Assembly: GCA_944990035.1 (NCBI GenBank)
Contig: CALYLX010000128.1
Span: 248,001 to 312,000, forward strand
DNA length: 64,000 bases
Direction: 5' to 3'
From: Clitopilus passeckerianus
Lineage: Eukaryota; Basidiomycota; Agaricomycetes; Agaricales; Entolomataceae
The translations under genes were made by a program, and so were the position numbers. Positions within the stretch are counted from its first letter, which is position 1. The number at the start of each line of letters is the position of its first letter. This document shows, one piece after another, positions 33,556-47,940 of this stretch. Below the pieces are notes generated by a model. The model was not told the DNA's origin. It worked only from the letters and a program-made list of their open reading frames with translations, and ran no database searches.

Positions 33556-36500
33556 TTACCTGCCTTTCTTCTCGACCCTCCACTCTTTGAAAATACCGTC
33601 CAAACTCTTGTATATGAGATGGCTCGGCAGACACCTAATGATCTCCCCAACCCTTTCCTCAGCCTCTTTCTTACCCTCCTCAGTTCCCAATGCCTTCTCG
33701 GCATACTCTACCGCCATGCGGAACATCGCCAAAACGGCCAATGAGACGTGCGTCTGCTGAGAGCCATGATCTGAGCCTTGCACTGCAGCCAACAGAGGTC
33801 CAGAGACACCCGACATTGGAACGCTGGGCGTTGACTGATAGGAAGCTGTCGCGCGCTCGCCACGGACAAGGCGAAGGAGGACCTCTAGCACATTTTCAAT
33901 CTCGGTCATATGCGTCTTGAGGAATCGGTGTCGTTCAGTCGGTGCTCCAGCCGGAGAGTTGTTTGCCCAGCCCTCCAATACAGTCCAGATAGTCGGTGGC
34001 TAATTGAGGCGTCAATCAGTGATAAGCCCGTTTTTACCACCTGCAGAGATAACTTACTGGATCAGGATCGACAACTTGAATTTTCTTTTCCCATCCATCC
34101 GCCGCGTCACCTGCTACCCAGAACATTCTTCCAAACATAGTCCTCATCCATTCCTGGATGTCTCCAGTCTTGACCCACTTAGGCTCAGAAAGAGGTTTCT
34201 CTTTATCCAGATAGACTTGAAGGGTTATTGTGGCAGGTAAAGGAACCTTTGAAAATGGCGGCAAGGTAGTGTCCAGACCAGATTGGTCAAGGGCATTTTC
34301 CAGAGGCAGATATGATTTAGTAACGTCGGACAGGTGCTCAAGCTAGAAAGAAAGGCTAAAGTCAGAAAATTGAGAAGGAGCGAATGTGACCTAAAATACG
34401 AACCAATATGCCTTTCAGACCATCTTCCTCTTCCTTGACGATATTTAGGAGAACTTCGATCCTTCCTTGATGTCTATACACCTTCATGCTTTCCACTACC
34501 TCTGCGTCAATAACCAGCCTTCGACCTCCTCCAGCGAAAGAAATCGAGAGCCGATTGGCAGAAGGCGTCTTGCCTCCAAGCTTCACCTCACCCTTAGCCA
34601 CCGATGCAACCGGGGAGCCTCCATAGGTTGAGGTCGACGCATTTGACAGGAACGTATTCGACCCCGGAGGAGACGCCGGGGGCTCTGGTAAGTGATCCGT
34701 TTCATGCAAGTCCGTCAGCTGCGTTTGCTCTTGATCATCCATATGTTCATGGTCAACGGTGGGCCCATTGGTAACGGTTACGCTCCCATCGTCCGACGGA
34801 GCAATCCTAGGAGACACTGAGCCGTTTTCCTTGATGGGCTGATCAATGTTAAGGAGCGTCGGCTGCGAAGTTCCAAGTAATGATTGGGCCAGACCCATAA
34901 CTTGAGACCCTTTAATCGTGATTTGTGATTCAGATATTGCAATGGCACTCGGAGGTTCAACACTGTTGGAGGAAGCAAAAGAATATGAGGAGTAAGCATC
35001 GGAAGAAACATTATAGGATACGGACGCAGAAACAGAGGAACACTCAGAGGAAGCAGCAGAATCAGATGTAGAAGGCGCCTCTGGCGCAGCGGGAGCAATG
35101 GAATCCGAAGCAGTCAATGGAGTTGCGGAATTGGGCTCTTTCGCCTCAGATGATGCATGCGCGTCCATAGCGCTATCTGTATCCTTTGCGGGCTCTGAGT
35201 GAGGCGCAGAGGATACAGAAACCAGGTCAGATGGCTGTTTATCCTCCATCACCATATTCACATTATCAGTGCCTTTAGAGAGCATATTAGCAGGATGAAC
35301 ACGAGAGTAGCCTCCGAAGCCGAGGGCCACTTTTAAAGAGTAGGGGCTATAGCCAAATCCTGAAGAGACTCACCCCTTTGGTCACCACCTCCAACAGCTA
35401 TGTCGTTAGCTTTGGCACCACCTAAGGCTGCCGACTGGGTTAGATCACCATTAATGAGCTCTTCCTGTTCAGCTGGGAACACAAGCTGGCTGACATCCTC
35501 CTCCTCTTCTTGATCGTGCTCTCCTTGCAACCCGCCGTGTCCGTGATCGTCTTCTTCATTCTCAGCAATAGCCGCCATAAGCCAGTCACCCTCGCTCGTG
35601 GCACTTGGTGCAACATCCGACCGGTCGTCACTGATGATGCTCTGCGTCTGGCTGTGCATCTGTGGCGGAGGAGGCCTGGTCCTCTCCTCCTCAATATCTC
35701 CATCGTCATCCTCCAACTTCTTCCTCTTTCCTTTCCTCGTAGAATCAGAAGTGAGACCAGCCAGCATCGAAGACGAGTGTGGGATAGGTCGAGAATCATC
35801 AGCATTGACAGGTGTGTGGAAATAAATGCGAAGCCTTGCTGGCGGCGGAGCAGCCGTAGTTGGCACAGAAGCCATAGAAGAGAAAATATCTTGAGTCTGC
35901 GTCGCAGGAACCGTAGTTGCCTGCGAACCATCAACGACGGTCATCTGCGAATCGCCAACAGGAACCAGTGACTCGTCTAATTGAGTCTGTTGCATGTCAA
36001 ACTCTGGCTCCTGGGTTTCATCGTGTGCAGGCGAGAGCTCTCTGCTCTCCGGCAGCGGGGAGTCAGGCTCCTGGCTCTTGTCTTTGGAACCATCTTGTGC
36101 GGAACCATCTTGAGTGTCATGATCCATCGATTTATCGGCATCCTCAACGACGGGCGCAATGGTCGCAGCAGCTGCTGCGGGTAAGACACCCCAAGTCCAT
36201 GCCAAATCTTTGATTTCAAGACCAATGATCTTGAAATCCGTGAGCGTCCGCCTGTTCTCTTCCTTCTTTCCACCACCACCACCAAATCCAGCTGAGGTCT
36301 GTCCATCTTTTACACCAGCTCCCGAACCATCATGTCGTCCAGCACGACCGGACCCCGAATGTCCTCCTCGACCACCGCGGAATGAACCACTTTGGTATCC
36401 AGACCCTCCTCCTCCATAAGCACCACCACCCCTTCGATTTTGATTGCCAAAGTTCGACCGTGAGCCGTGAGCCCTCAATGAACCGGAACTTCCTCCTCTT

Positions 36501-37402
36501 CCTCCACCCATGCCGCCTCCAGCGGAGAAACTCCCTCCTCTACCCCTTCCTCCTGCCATATTGCCCCTGGAGCCTGACGCTGACACTCCCCTGCCCCCTC
36601 TACCTCCACCTGTACCTCCTCCTCGGCCGACTTGAGAACCCCCTCTACCCGCGCCCATGTGACTCATACCGGCAGCTCCTCCACGTTGGCCTGATCCACC
36701 TGTGAACGAAAGATTGAGGTTCTGTGGTGGTGGCGGAGGCGCCTGGAACTGCGGCTGCGGAGGTGGGGGATGATGCTGCATTCTGTTTTGATTCGGTCCC
36801 TCAAACCTTTGGCGTTTTGCAGGTGGCAGATGTTGTGGAGGCGTATGGTGCATATTATGCCGTTGTTGCTGTTGCTGCTGCTGCTGCATTTGCTGGGGCG
36901 GAGGTGGTGGCTGCTGAGGGTAATAAGGCTGCTGTGTAGGAGGTGTCGGGTGATAAACCGGCGGCATGGATTGAGGTGCAGCTTGGATAGGGGGAGGTGG
37001 TGGCGGCGCGTATTGCTGGGGATAGCCAGCAGCAGGTTGATATGGGTTATACGCTGGCTGAGCTGGAGCAGGAGGATGCGCTACCGGTGGCGGAGGAGGC
37101 GTATTATGATACTGCGCCTGCATTTGCTGCAACTGTTGTTGCTGCTGTTGTCTTTGCCACTGAGCGCTATAACCATAGTTCGCATATAATGCAGCCTGCT
37201 CAGGAGCGGGTCTCGCAGGCAACTGCGCAGGTGGAGAAGTCCATGCAGGATTGAACTGCCCAGCCGGTGGCGGCTGGGGAGGTTGGGACCCCCCTGACCA
37301 ATAGGCAGCGTATTCGGACTGACCAGGCTGAGGAGGTGGTGGACCAGGAGGCAGAGGTGGCTGCTGATAACCTTGCGGAGGCACGAAAGGATTCTTATTC
37401 AT
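33556..37402 (-). CDS. Large Q/P-rich, RGG-rich protein of unknown function
   Basis: The N-terminal ~230 residues are proline/glutamine-rich low complexity (MNKNPFVPPQGYQQPPLPPG, several poly-P and poly-Q runs). They are followed by ~140 residues of RGG/RG repeats (for example GRGGSQVGRGGGTGGGRGGR), a pattern typical of RNA-binding or condensate-forming proteins. A 44 nt intron near 35335-35378 (donor GTGAGT, acceptor TTAAAAG) is needed to join GGGDQR to VALGFGGYSRVHP. The C-terminal half is Ser/Glu-rich, then becomes ordered: YRHQGRIEVLLNIVKEEEDG, LPATITLQVYLDKEKPL, IQEWMRTMFGRMFWVAGDAA, LEGWANNSPAGAPTERHRFL and FKEWRVEKKGR. I do not recognise this C-terminal domain. Gene unity is inferred from frame-preserving joins. 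Confidence 0.65.
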
Positions 37403-37774
37403 GATTTTGTCTCTTTCAATTACAACGCGTCGTTGGCGTTGGGAGCATAAAACTAAAGATGAATCGTTGATATTCTGTTAGATTTAAGTCAAGGTTTTAT
37501 AGCCAATCTTGTGTAGAAACACGAGTTTTCTTACTCTTTTAAAGACTGAAAAGTCTTGTTATAGGGTAAAGGCTGAAGTTTAGATAAACGATATACAGAA
37601 CGTTTGAGCCAGTACTAGCTGTGAGCCAGCCAGCTATGAGCAAATTTGAGAAACGGTGCGTCAACAGAGTCAAGGGAGGGGCTAGTTTGAACTCCGACTA
37701 AATTCCGGTACCGTCTTATAAACTTTCTTCAACGCAACCACGTCCATATCGACAATAAATCGCCTACGATTGAC
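37403..37774. other. Intergenic interval, RGG protein / VFA1
   Basis: 372 bases upstream of the RGG-rich gene and downstream of VFA1. It is AT-rich, with no open frame, RNA gene or clear motif. Confidence 0.45.
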
Positions 37775-38435
37775 TCAGTATTTGTCTTCTACACCGCCTG
37801 TAGGCGCACGAGGTAGTTGTGGGGCCAGGGCTTTCGCTTGGGCAGTTTGTCTACGCTTTCTGTGTTCCGCCTGCCGCACTGCAAGGGCATCGGCACCGCT
37901 TCGGAGCAATTGAATTGTTGTTACTCACTGGCGAAGAAGTCTCTGTGAAGGGCATATCGTTCATGGGTTGGCTTTGGTGTTGCTGGCTGGGGCGGCGAGA
38001 CTGGTGTTTTCGGTGTTGAAACCTTTGATCCCTTAGCATCCTTGTCTTTCTTGTCCTTGTCCTCACCCTTGTCATTTTCGGCCTTTTCCTTACCCTCTTT
38101 CTCCTTCTCTTTCTCTCTCTCAGCTTTCTTCTTCTGTTTCTCTTCCCACTCCGCCTTGATTTTGGCAATCTCCTCCTCAGAAAGGTTCACTTTCTGTCCA
38201 GTTTCTGCGCCATCTGATCCATCGAGCTTCGTTGCGAATCCATAATCTGTTAGATGCCCAGGACATGTGTAGACAAAGTCTACGGTATCAATCGTTGCTA
38301 GCACAGTCGTTGTTGGCTTGTAGCATACGTAACATGCTTTTGCTGTCCCTGTTTGCTATTGTCCCCGCGTAAATCATGCTGTATCCATTGTGGCAATCGA
38401 CTTACACGTTTATAGTACACATTGGTGAAAGACAT
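37775..38435 (-). CDS. VFA1: Vps4-associated protein 1
   Basis: Vfa1 binds the AAA-ATPase Vps4 and takes part in endosomal ESCRT-III disassembly. The protein begins MSFTNVYYKR. A short intron (donor GTGTAAGT after AAA C) joins this to TAKACYVCYKPTTTVLATID, VDFVYTCPGHLTDYGFAT, with the CxxC...CxxH zinc-like signature of the family. A long Glu/Lys-rich coiled region (IKAEWEEKQKKKAEREKEKE) and ERYALHRDFFA follow. A second intron, starting GTGAGTAAC at about 37927, leads to a last exon encoding MRQAEHRKRRQTAQAKALA and PRAPTGGVEDKY. If that intron were retained the protein would end two residues after FFA, so the spliced form matches the family better. Confidence 0.85.
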
Positions 38436-40729
<2,294 letters not shown>

Positions 40730-40902
40730 TTCAAGGAGGGAATGACGTACCAATATGGCTAAAGTGGAATCAAAAACTTTGTTTTGAAGCAAGATAAATG
40801 ATATATTCCAACCCTCCCCAATGCGCCAAAGAGCAAAATAAGATCGAGTGAACAGATTAGAGTACCAAACGCACAATATTACATCACATTGACCACTGAC
40901 TG

Positions 40903-42506
40903 CTAGTGGTCCAACAGGCCTTCAGGCCCAACACCCACTATTGCCCTCCAAAGGACGACCAATGCTTTCTTGACTTCTCTTCTCCTAACACCACTTCTCC
41001 TCCAGACTAGCCTCAGAATACCAACGACGAACACAACAAAGGACATATCCAGACACAGTCTCCTGATGACAATGGCTGTTGGACTTCGATGCTCGCTGTG
41101 TGCAAAGAACTGCGACAAGTCCTGAAGCCTGCGTACCCCACGCGACAAGGGGTTGAGTAAAACTGACCACATCCCAAGGTCATTAAGGTCCCATTTCGGT
41201 CGGTTATTGTCGGTTGGACTGCGGCGACCGCGCGGTGAGCCGATATGGCGCGGTGTTTGAGATCGAGAGGAGTAGTTCTGCACTTCGAGCGAGTCCATGC
41301 GTTCGGTCAGTGCGGCTAGGTGAATCTGAACATTCTCAATGGCGCGTTCCAGTGTCATGACAGAAGCTGGCCGACCAGGGTATTCCTGTAGAGGTCGTGA
41401 AGGTGGCCGGTATCCAGACCGCTGGATGTGTGTAGGGGTGGCCATACCTGCTCTTGAGGATTCCGAGAACTGGTGCGCATAGGGGGTATGCGAGTGCAGA
41501 GCGGGAGTAGAAATAGGTGATGTTTCTGCGAAGGCAGAAGGTGTTTCAAAGGTGGGAAGGGGCTGTGATAGTGGTAAACTCTGGTGTGAAGGTGGCGGCG
41601 ACATTGCCAGTGATCCAGCCATAGGTGTCCGATACCTCCGAGAGGACATGGATGAGGGTGGCCGGTTGGACTGGGAGGTAGTATCGGTCGTCTGAATAAT
41701 GGGAAGGTCGTTTGCTTCGTCGTGTTCGGCTTCGTCCTCCGGGTCAGAGGTAGGTTCTCTTGGCTGCAGATTGTGATGCTGTGGGAACGAGGCATGGCTG
41801 TATTGGGGCGCCTCCTCATCGGATGCAGTTGACTCGGAAGAGTCGGAACCTGGAGACGAACGGGTAAAAGTTTCTGGGTATCCAAAGCCCCAATTGAGCG
41901 GAAGAAATATGGAATAGTAACTTTGCAAGACTCACGACTGGTCACTATGTGAGCTGGATCCCCTCTGTAAGACTCCAGTTCCTCCACAAGATCCATTGCG
42001 ACTGTCTTGTCCGAGTATTTCCGAAGCACCTTAATAGCGTGTTAAGTTAAGAGGCAGAACCGCGTCAAGGATATTCTTACCTTCATAAGTGCGTCAACAT
42101 ACAGCCACTTAGCTTCGTAAGGGTCCAAATCTCGATGCTTAGCCCATGCATCCCTTTCGTACCAGTTAGACACAAGCTAAGAAGTGGAAGGGAGTTTCAT
42201 ACCATTTAGCACGGCCGAGCATGTCCCAGATACCCGGACGAGGAGGCTTCACATTCCCCGTAGTGGCTAATCAACCGAATCAGTGGAAGTGTTCATGGGG
42301 GTAGCTAAGAGCAATGAAACCTTGTTTGTAAAGACTAAAGATAGAGGCTGAGTATGTATTCGGTCAGATTTAGAGTTCGGAAAGACGCACCTATACATTG
42401 TAAGCTTCTCCTCATAGTCCGTTTGAATTGGACCTGTTTTTGGTAAACTCTGCACTATCTCCACAGCTCTATCGAACTGAGCATCTATGAGTTCTTTGGA
42501 AGTCAT
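40903..42506 (-). CDS. Acyl-CoA-binding protein with C-terminal membrane anchor (ATG37/ACBD5-like)
   Basis: The N-terminal acyl-CoA-binding domain spans four exons: FDRAVEIVQSLPKTGPIQTD, YEEKLTMYSLYKQATTGNVK with the conserved YxLYKQAT motif, PGIWDMLGRAKWDAW and DALMKVLRKYSD. A Ser/Pro/Thr-rich linker of ~200 residues follows, with a predicted coiled segment (RAIENVQIHLAALTERMDSL). A hydrophobic segment lies near the C-terminus (CLDMSFVVFVVGILRLVW) followed by basic residues and LLDH. This architecture matches fungal Atg37 and animal ACBD5, peroxisomal membrane proteins needed for pexophagy and lipid transfer. Peroxisomal location is inferred, not shown. The first Met at 42506 gives a normal ACB-domain start. 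Confidence 0.82.
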
Positions 42507-44152
42507 TTCCTCCGCTCAGAAAGGGCTTCAAGGATTCCAGAAGTTAACGTTAGCGCTGAATCTCTTTGAAGAATACGTCTGGAGAAAGTTGCAGCTGAAT
42601 GTCAGAACTCTGTTGAATGCGGGCTCACGCGAACGGACTGAATGACGCCGGTACACGTGAAAATGGGCCTTTTGCTTACATCATCAACAATCGAGGACCT
42701 CCCCAACGCCAAGGTCGACCAAGGCATCGTTTGCGCTGCAACCCTGCCAGTCCCAAGAACTGCCATTGTCCTCTCAATAGCCCTGAAGCCTATATAACTA
42801 CGATTGAGAAGTGCGAACGCGTTTTAAGCTTGCTTCCCCGTCTCTTGTCGTCCAAGTACATTCTGAAAATCCTGAGGGTTCCTTTACAGAACTTGAGCGA
42901 ACATGAAAGTTCCTCAATTCCAGTTAATGTCGCCTTTCATGCAGAACCATTTGTCAATCTGCCTACTCAGCTTGGACCTCTGCTCCACGACTCTCACCTT
43001 TTGGGCCAATCGCGTTCAATTGCCACTTTCAATCGGGTTCTACTATGGGCATAATTCGGAAGAGTTGATCGTCTGCATTCGCTCTGAAGAGGTCTTTTCC
43101 GCCGGGTGGGCAAACAGAGTCTAGCTGCTTTTGGCCCTATCTCTTCATCCACTAGACCCGAACAAATGCTCATGCGCCCAAATGTCCGCTTTGGTACAAA
43201 ATACAAGCGCTGCCATCGCTGATAACCTGCTCCAACGCCTAGCTGTTGAAAAAACGTTGCCGGTCGACACTGATATGACTGAGCAGGTATTCATCTGTAC
43301 ATGCCAGGCCGTGTCCGGGTCTAGCGGTTCTAACACTGACAACGAGCTTTGATCCTTGCCGCTGCATGTGGTCACAGTCCTTATCTACGCGTCAGGTGTG
43401 CTCAGATCGCTTCCTCATCCCCAGAGAGCTGACATTGCTTTTGATGATAATCGTATTCAGATTCGACAGAATCGAGTTCGACACTTCGTGATAGTTGCTT
43501 CCATCTGTCACCACCATTCTTCCCCGGTCACATGAACCATTCAATGCCTGACTGGATACGGAGTATCAGCAGACCAGTTTCCCGGTCCTCTTTATGTCCC
43601 AGATATCACTCTCCACATGATAACCTTGGAAAAAGTCTTGGCACACGTACTGCCTTCAACCAAAACCACAGTTCGTGCAGCGTCGGCAAGTACACACTCG
43701 CGTGGCGATCCCTTCTCTTCTAAGCACTCAAACACTTATCGGTCCGCCGGTTGCTTCCCAATGAAAGAATTGCAGTAGCTATCTCCTTCAAATCTGTGTG
43801 GAATCGGAAAAACCTCCTACTTTGAACAGCGATAGGCAACGGAACTTGCAAAAACAACATCCGGCCCCTGGTCTCCGCATGCTTCTTTACCAATTGACTT
43901 GAATGGACGGGACAACAGTCAACGCTTTGAACGGGCGGCTTCGTTTATGTTACAGGATGCACGCGGTGCTATCTCTTCTGACCTATCTCTCTGTCAAGAA
44001 GACGAGACGGCATGGTCAAGTGCGATCCTTTCTTGATCTACGCGCATGCGCAACCAACGATCGGTGACGGCAGGACTGTACGATTCGATGTATAAAAAGG
44101 ATGAGGTTTGTTCAAGCAACTGCATCCTTCAAGCTTAAGCTCTTTGGAAACA
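42507..44152. other. 1.6 kb interval without a supported gene
   Basis: Several open frames of 60-145 codons occur on both strands (for example 42617-43054), but none has a recognisable motif, consistent splice signals or a shared frame. No repeat or M43 protease relic was seen. The right end contains the promoter of the first M43 gene. The interval may carry rapidly diverging or non-coding sequence. Confidence 0.4.
44091..44100 (+). promoter_or_regulatory. TATA box of M43 gene 1
   Basis: TATAAAAAGG lies 62 bp upstream of the start codon. All four M43 copies have a TATAAAA- or CATAAAA-type element 55-100 bp before their ATG, so the promoter core was duplicated with the gene. Confidence 0.65.
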
Positions 44153-45228
44153 ATGGTTCGCTCTATCTTCGTCGCTGCATTCCTCGTCGTTTCTACGATC
44201 GCAACCCCCTTCAATGGCACTCGCAGGACTTGCGGTAGCGAGGTCTCTGCTGAGCAATTCTCGAGGATGGAGGCCGACTTTGCCGCCAAGAAGGTTTCCT
44301 ACAAGGAGAGCGCTACCGCTGCCGCCACCTTGAACGTCTACTTCCACGTTATCCAGAAGGACAACACCCTCTCCGGTGGTAACGTCCCGTAAGTGACTTC
44401 TGTTCTCAGGGATCAATTCATGTTCTAAACTTCCTTGATTTCAGTGACTCCCAGCTCGCCAGCCAGATCTCTGTCATGAACACCGCCTATGCTGGCTCCG
44501 GTATCACCTGGAAGCTCGCTGGAACCACCCGCACCACCAACGCCAACTGGTTCAACACTGTTGGCCCTGATGGCTCTGCTCAGACCACCATGAAGAACCA
44601 GCTCCGCCAGGGTGGTGTTGCTGACCTCAACGTCTATACCGTCGGGTTAGTAATCCATTCTACAATGTCGTTCCATCATATCTTAACTCCGTCCCTAGCT
44701 TCGCCTCCGGCTCCGGTGCCGGTCTCCTCGGATACTCGACCTTCCCCTCCTCCTATTCTTCCAACCCCAAGGATGACGGTGTCGTCATGCTTTACTCCTC
44801 TGTGCCTGGAGGAACTGCTTCCCCCTACAACTTGGGCCAGGTAAGACTAAACTTCAATCCGAGAAAATCGAACAAATGCTCATAATTCTTCCTATAGACT
44901 TTGACCCATGAGGCTGGTCACTGGGTCGGTCTCTACCACACCTTCCAGGGTGGCTGCTCTGGCTCTGGCGACTCCGTCTCCGACACTCCCCCCGAGGCCG
45001 GCCCTGCCTTTGGATGCCCCACTGGCAGCGACACTTGCTCTGGCGGCGGTGTTGACCCCATCCGTGAGTCTCCTCATTGGTCGAATAGTCATCATTAGGG
45101 TGCTTACTCCCTCCTCTCCAGACAACTTCATGGACTACACCGATGATGCTTGCATGAACAACTTCACTCCCGGCCAGATCACCCGCCTCAAGCAGCAGAT
45201 GTCCACCTACCGTGGCGTCAGCCTCTAA
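44153..45228 (+). CDS. Secreted M43 metalloprotease, copy 1 (intact)
   Basis: This is an extracellular zinc endopeptidase of family M43 (pappalysin-like/cytophagalysin). It starts [20 protein letters not shown], a clear signal peptide, followed by a short propeptide. Exons then encode [80 protein letters not shown] and the catalytic [15 protein letters not shown] (HExxHxxGxxH-type zinc site). Cys-containing loops such as [14 protein letters not shown], a Met-turn NFMDYTDD, and the C-terminal [11 protein letters not shown] follow. Four introns keep frame. All catalytic features are present and length (~285 residues) is normal. Likely role: nutritional protein degradation outside the cell. Confidence 0.92.
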
Positions 45229-46746
45229 ATATTTACTCTTCTCTAAAACGGGATCCGCGTTGAGGGTCGACTAGCAGAAACGATGTAAATTACCAACAAA
45301 TGCATTCTCTTTTCATAACCAAACTTAGTGCGGGAATTTGTGCCTTCAGACAACTGTATGGTGATTAGAAGCTTCGCGAACAGGGAGACATGATGTACCC
45401 ATCCGCAGTCGCCAATGTGGGATCCTATACTTCGCGTCTGAGAGCGACAAGGCAATGGAAGTAATCAGATACCCTAGCGCTACAAGGAGAGAATATCGTC
45501 CCCCCTCCCTTCTGAAGTGGTCCTTTAAGTACTTAACGATTATTCTTCTGCTGCAGCGTGCTTCAACAAAGGACGCGCTGCCTAGGGCAGATCCTCCAAG
45601 CAGGAATACGATGATCGGCAACTCTGCATGATCGATCATCGCCACGGAATCAAGTTGCATAACGCCGTCGTAACTCAAGCTTGGACTCTTGGCCTTTCTA
45701 CCATCGACATCTATACCCTTCTATACTGAAGGGATTTTCCAGATCCCAACCTCTGTTGCGGCACATGTTGCACAAGCCACGGTCCGATCGTGGTCGAATC
45801 AGCCTGGCTGGAAGGTTGTTACTTACTGCGAGGAACCCTCGAAACCTCCTGGGCGCCTTCGACCTCTGTTTGATTTGCTGGCAGAACACTGGGCGACACC
45901 ACATACTGTACCACGGTGATTAAGATCTGATCAAGAAAACAGCGTAATCAGCGAGATTGCGCCCATTCGACTTTCACTTTCGTGATCCACGCATCTCTTT
46001 GGGTAAACGTAGCTGATTTGGGTTCAAGTGCCTTGCACTGAGGTATGTATTGAGATCTGGCCATTAGAACTCCGGGAACAATCAATAGCGGATACCTCAT
46101 TTCATATAGCTCCTTCACAGGACTCTTCCAGAATCGAGAGTATACCCTCTATATTACGTCCGGCTTGTTAGGTCTCTCGGAACCGGATACAGTCGCTTCC
46201 TATCACGACAGAAGTTAACGTTGTTTTCCTTTGGACTCCCACATCTTCTGGTAGCAAAGTTTTGATGTAATTCCTTGTATGGATTTAAGACGCTCTTGGC
46301 TTCACCTTGGCTTGGGCATGCTCCGGATTGAACATACTAGCAGCTTTGGACGAAAGCACATGGCGACAACATCGTTGCAGCCTATGAGGGCTGAAGCCAA
46401 GGACTCAGATAACGCGAAAGCATGGTTCTGACGGATGATATCAACCTTTCCAAGCAGGCACTGCCAGATATCTACTTTATGGGTGTTGTACTTTGACAAG
46501 CTTCCCGGTGCTCATTAACCTTTTCACGAGTGCTTCACATCTGCTGACCTCGAGAATGCTGATATTATGCTGTCGTCCTCTGTTAATGTCCGATACAGAC
46601 CAGGAAGGACCGCGTGGGGCAGTCTTGGCCAGAGATATCGCAATTGCTTTCCACTGAATTGATAAAGGTGCTCGCTTTGATAGAGGAAAGGTATAAAAGG
46701 GCTTGCTGAGGTTCGGTATACCTCAGACTTCACCTGAAGTTTTAAG
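45229..46746. other. Intergenic interval between M43 copies 1 and 2
   Basis: 1.5 kb with no supported gene. Open frames around 45680-45920 occur in several frames on both strands and have no family signature. No relic of the protease exons was seen. The right end has the TATA element of copy 2. Confidence 0.4.
46692..46699 (+). promoter_or_regulatory. TATA box of M43 gene 2
   Basis: TATAAAAG lies 55 bp upstream of the ATG of copy 2, at the same relative place as in copies 1 and 3. Confidence 0.65.
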
Positions 46747-47940
46747 ATGTTCACTGCTCTGTTCTACGGCCTCTTGCTCGGTGCTTCGGCGCTCGCTTCT
46801 CCTTTCAATGCTACGGAGGGACGTCGGTATGTGATAAACGTTGGTGCCCATAGGAATGTGCTCAGTTCAAACAACGATAGTGTTTGTGGTACATACATCA
46901 GCCCCGAGGCCCAGGTAGCAGCGGAGAAGCATTTCCAAGCCCACAAGGTCGTCCCCAGCTCTGACAGAGCACTGGCCGCTACCGTCAAGGTGAGCACATC
47001 GACTGTGATCGCACCGATGGAAGAATTAAATATTAACTACATGGACAGGTTTATTGGCATGTCGTCAGCAAAGATAGCACTCTGAGTGGCGGAAACATCC
47101 CGTAAGTCGACTACCATGACTAGCAAGTCATTGTGATTGAACTATCCGCAGAGACTCGCAAATCTCAGCACAGATTAGCGTCCTGAATACAGCGTATTCC
47201 GGCACCGGACTTACCTGGAGCCTTGCTGGTACCGATCGTACCGTGAATACAAACTGGTTTAACACTGCAGGACCTGGTAACTCGGCGCAAACTGCAATGA
47301 AGAATGCCCTCCACAAGGGTGGAAAGGCGGACCTCAACGTGTACTCTGTTGGGTAAGTACGCTTAGATTTCAACCTTACCTCATCGGCTCTAAAGACATG
47401 CTACAGTTTCAATTCTGGTGCTGGTGCTGGGCTCCTGGGATATGCTACATTCCCTTCGAGCTATAGCAGTGCACCCTTGGATGATGGTGTTGTGATGTTA
47501 TATTCCTCTGTTCCTGGTGGTACCGCATCTCCTTATAATTTGGGTCAGGTAAGTAACACTCGGGAGCCCTTTATGTGCACAAAATGAATATGTAACCATC
47601 TTACCTTGTAGACTTTGACTCATGAAGCTGGTCACTGGGTTGGGCTCTACCATACTTTCCAAGGGGGCTGCTCTGGTGCAGGTGATTCAGTCAGCGATAC
47701 GCCTCCTGAGGCGTCTCCCGCCTACGGCTGCCCAACTGGCCGTGATACTTGCTCCGGTGGTGGTGTTGATCCCATCCGTGAGTCCATATCTCTACTCGTT
47801 TCGAAGAGTTCAGACTGATGGCATATCACCCAGATAACTTCATGGATTACTCTGATGACGCGTGCATGAATCAGTTCACTCCTGGTCAAGGAACTCGTCT
47901 CAGGTCTCAGATTGCAACCTACCGAGGTATTGTAGCATAG
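46747..47940 (+). CDS. Secreted M43 metalloprotease, copy 2 (intact)
   Basis: Signal peptide [21 protein letters not shown] likely intron (donor GTATGTG at about 46828, acceptor ACGATAG) removes an extra in-frame stretch and joins EGRR to [11 protein letters not shown]. Next come [92 protein letters not shown], the catalytic [34 protein letters not shown] and [18 protein letters not shown], ending IATYRGIVA. Intron positions match copy 1, which shows tandem duplication of the whole gene. No lesion was found. The role as an extracellular endopeptidase is inferred from family. Confidence 0.9.

Noticed and set aside
35333..35340. Stop codon separating two genes at about 35335
   Set aside because: The stop lies inside a 44 nt GT/AG intron that joins the two open frames in phase, and the downstream frame has no ATG near its start.
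36700..37250. Leucine/valine-rich open frames antisense to the Q/P-rich protein
   Set aside because: They are the expected complement of CAG/CCN-rich coding sequence and have no independent support.
42617..43360. Open frames of 70-145 codons between the acyl-CoA-binding gene and the M43 array
   Set aside because: They overlap each other on both strands, share no splice logic and have no recognisable motif.
45680..45925. Three overlapping open frames near 45.7 kb
   Set aside because: Both strands are open at once, with no homology to the neighbouring proteases and no convincing start or introns.
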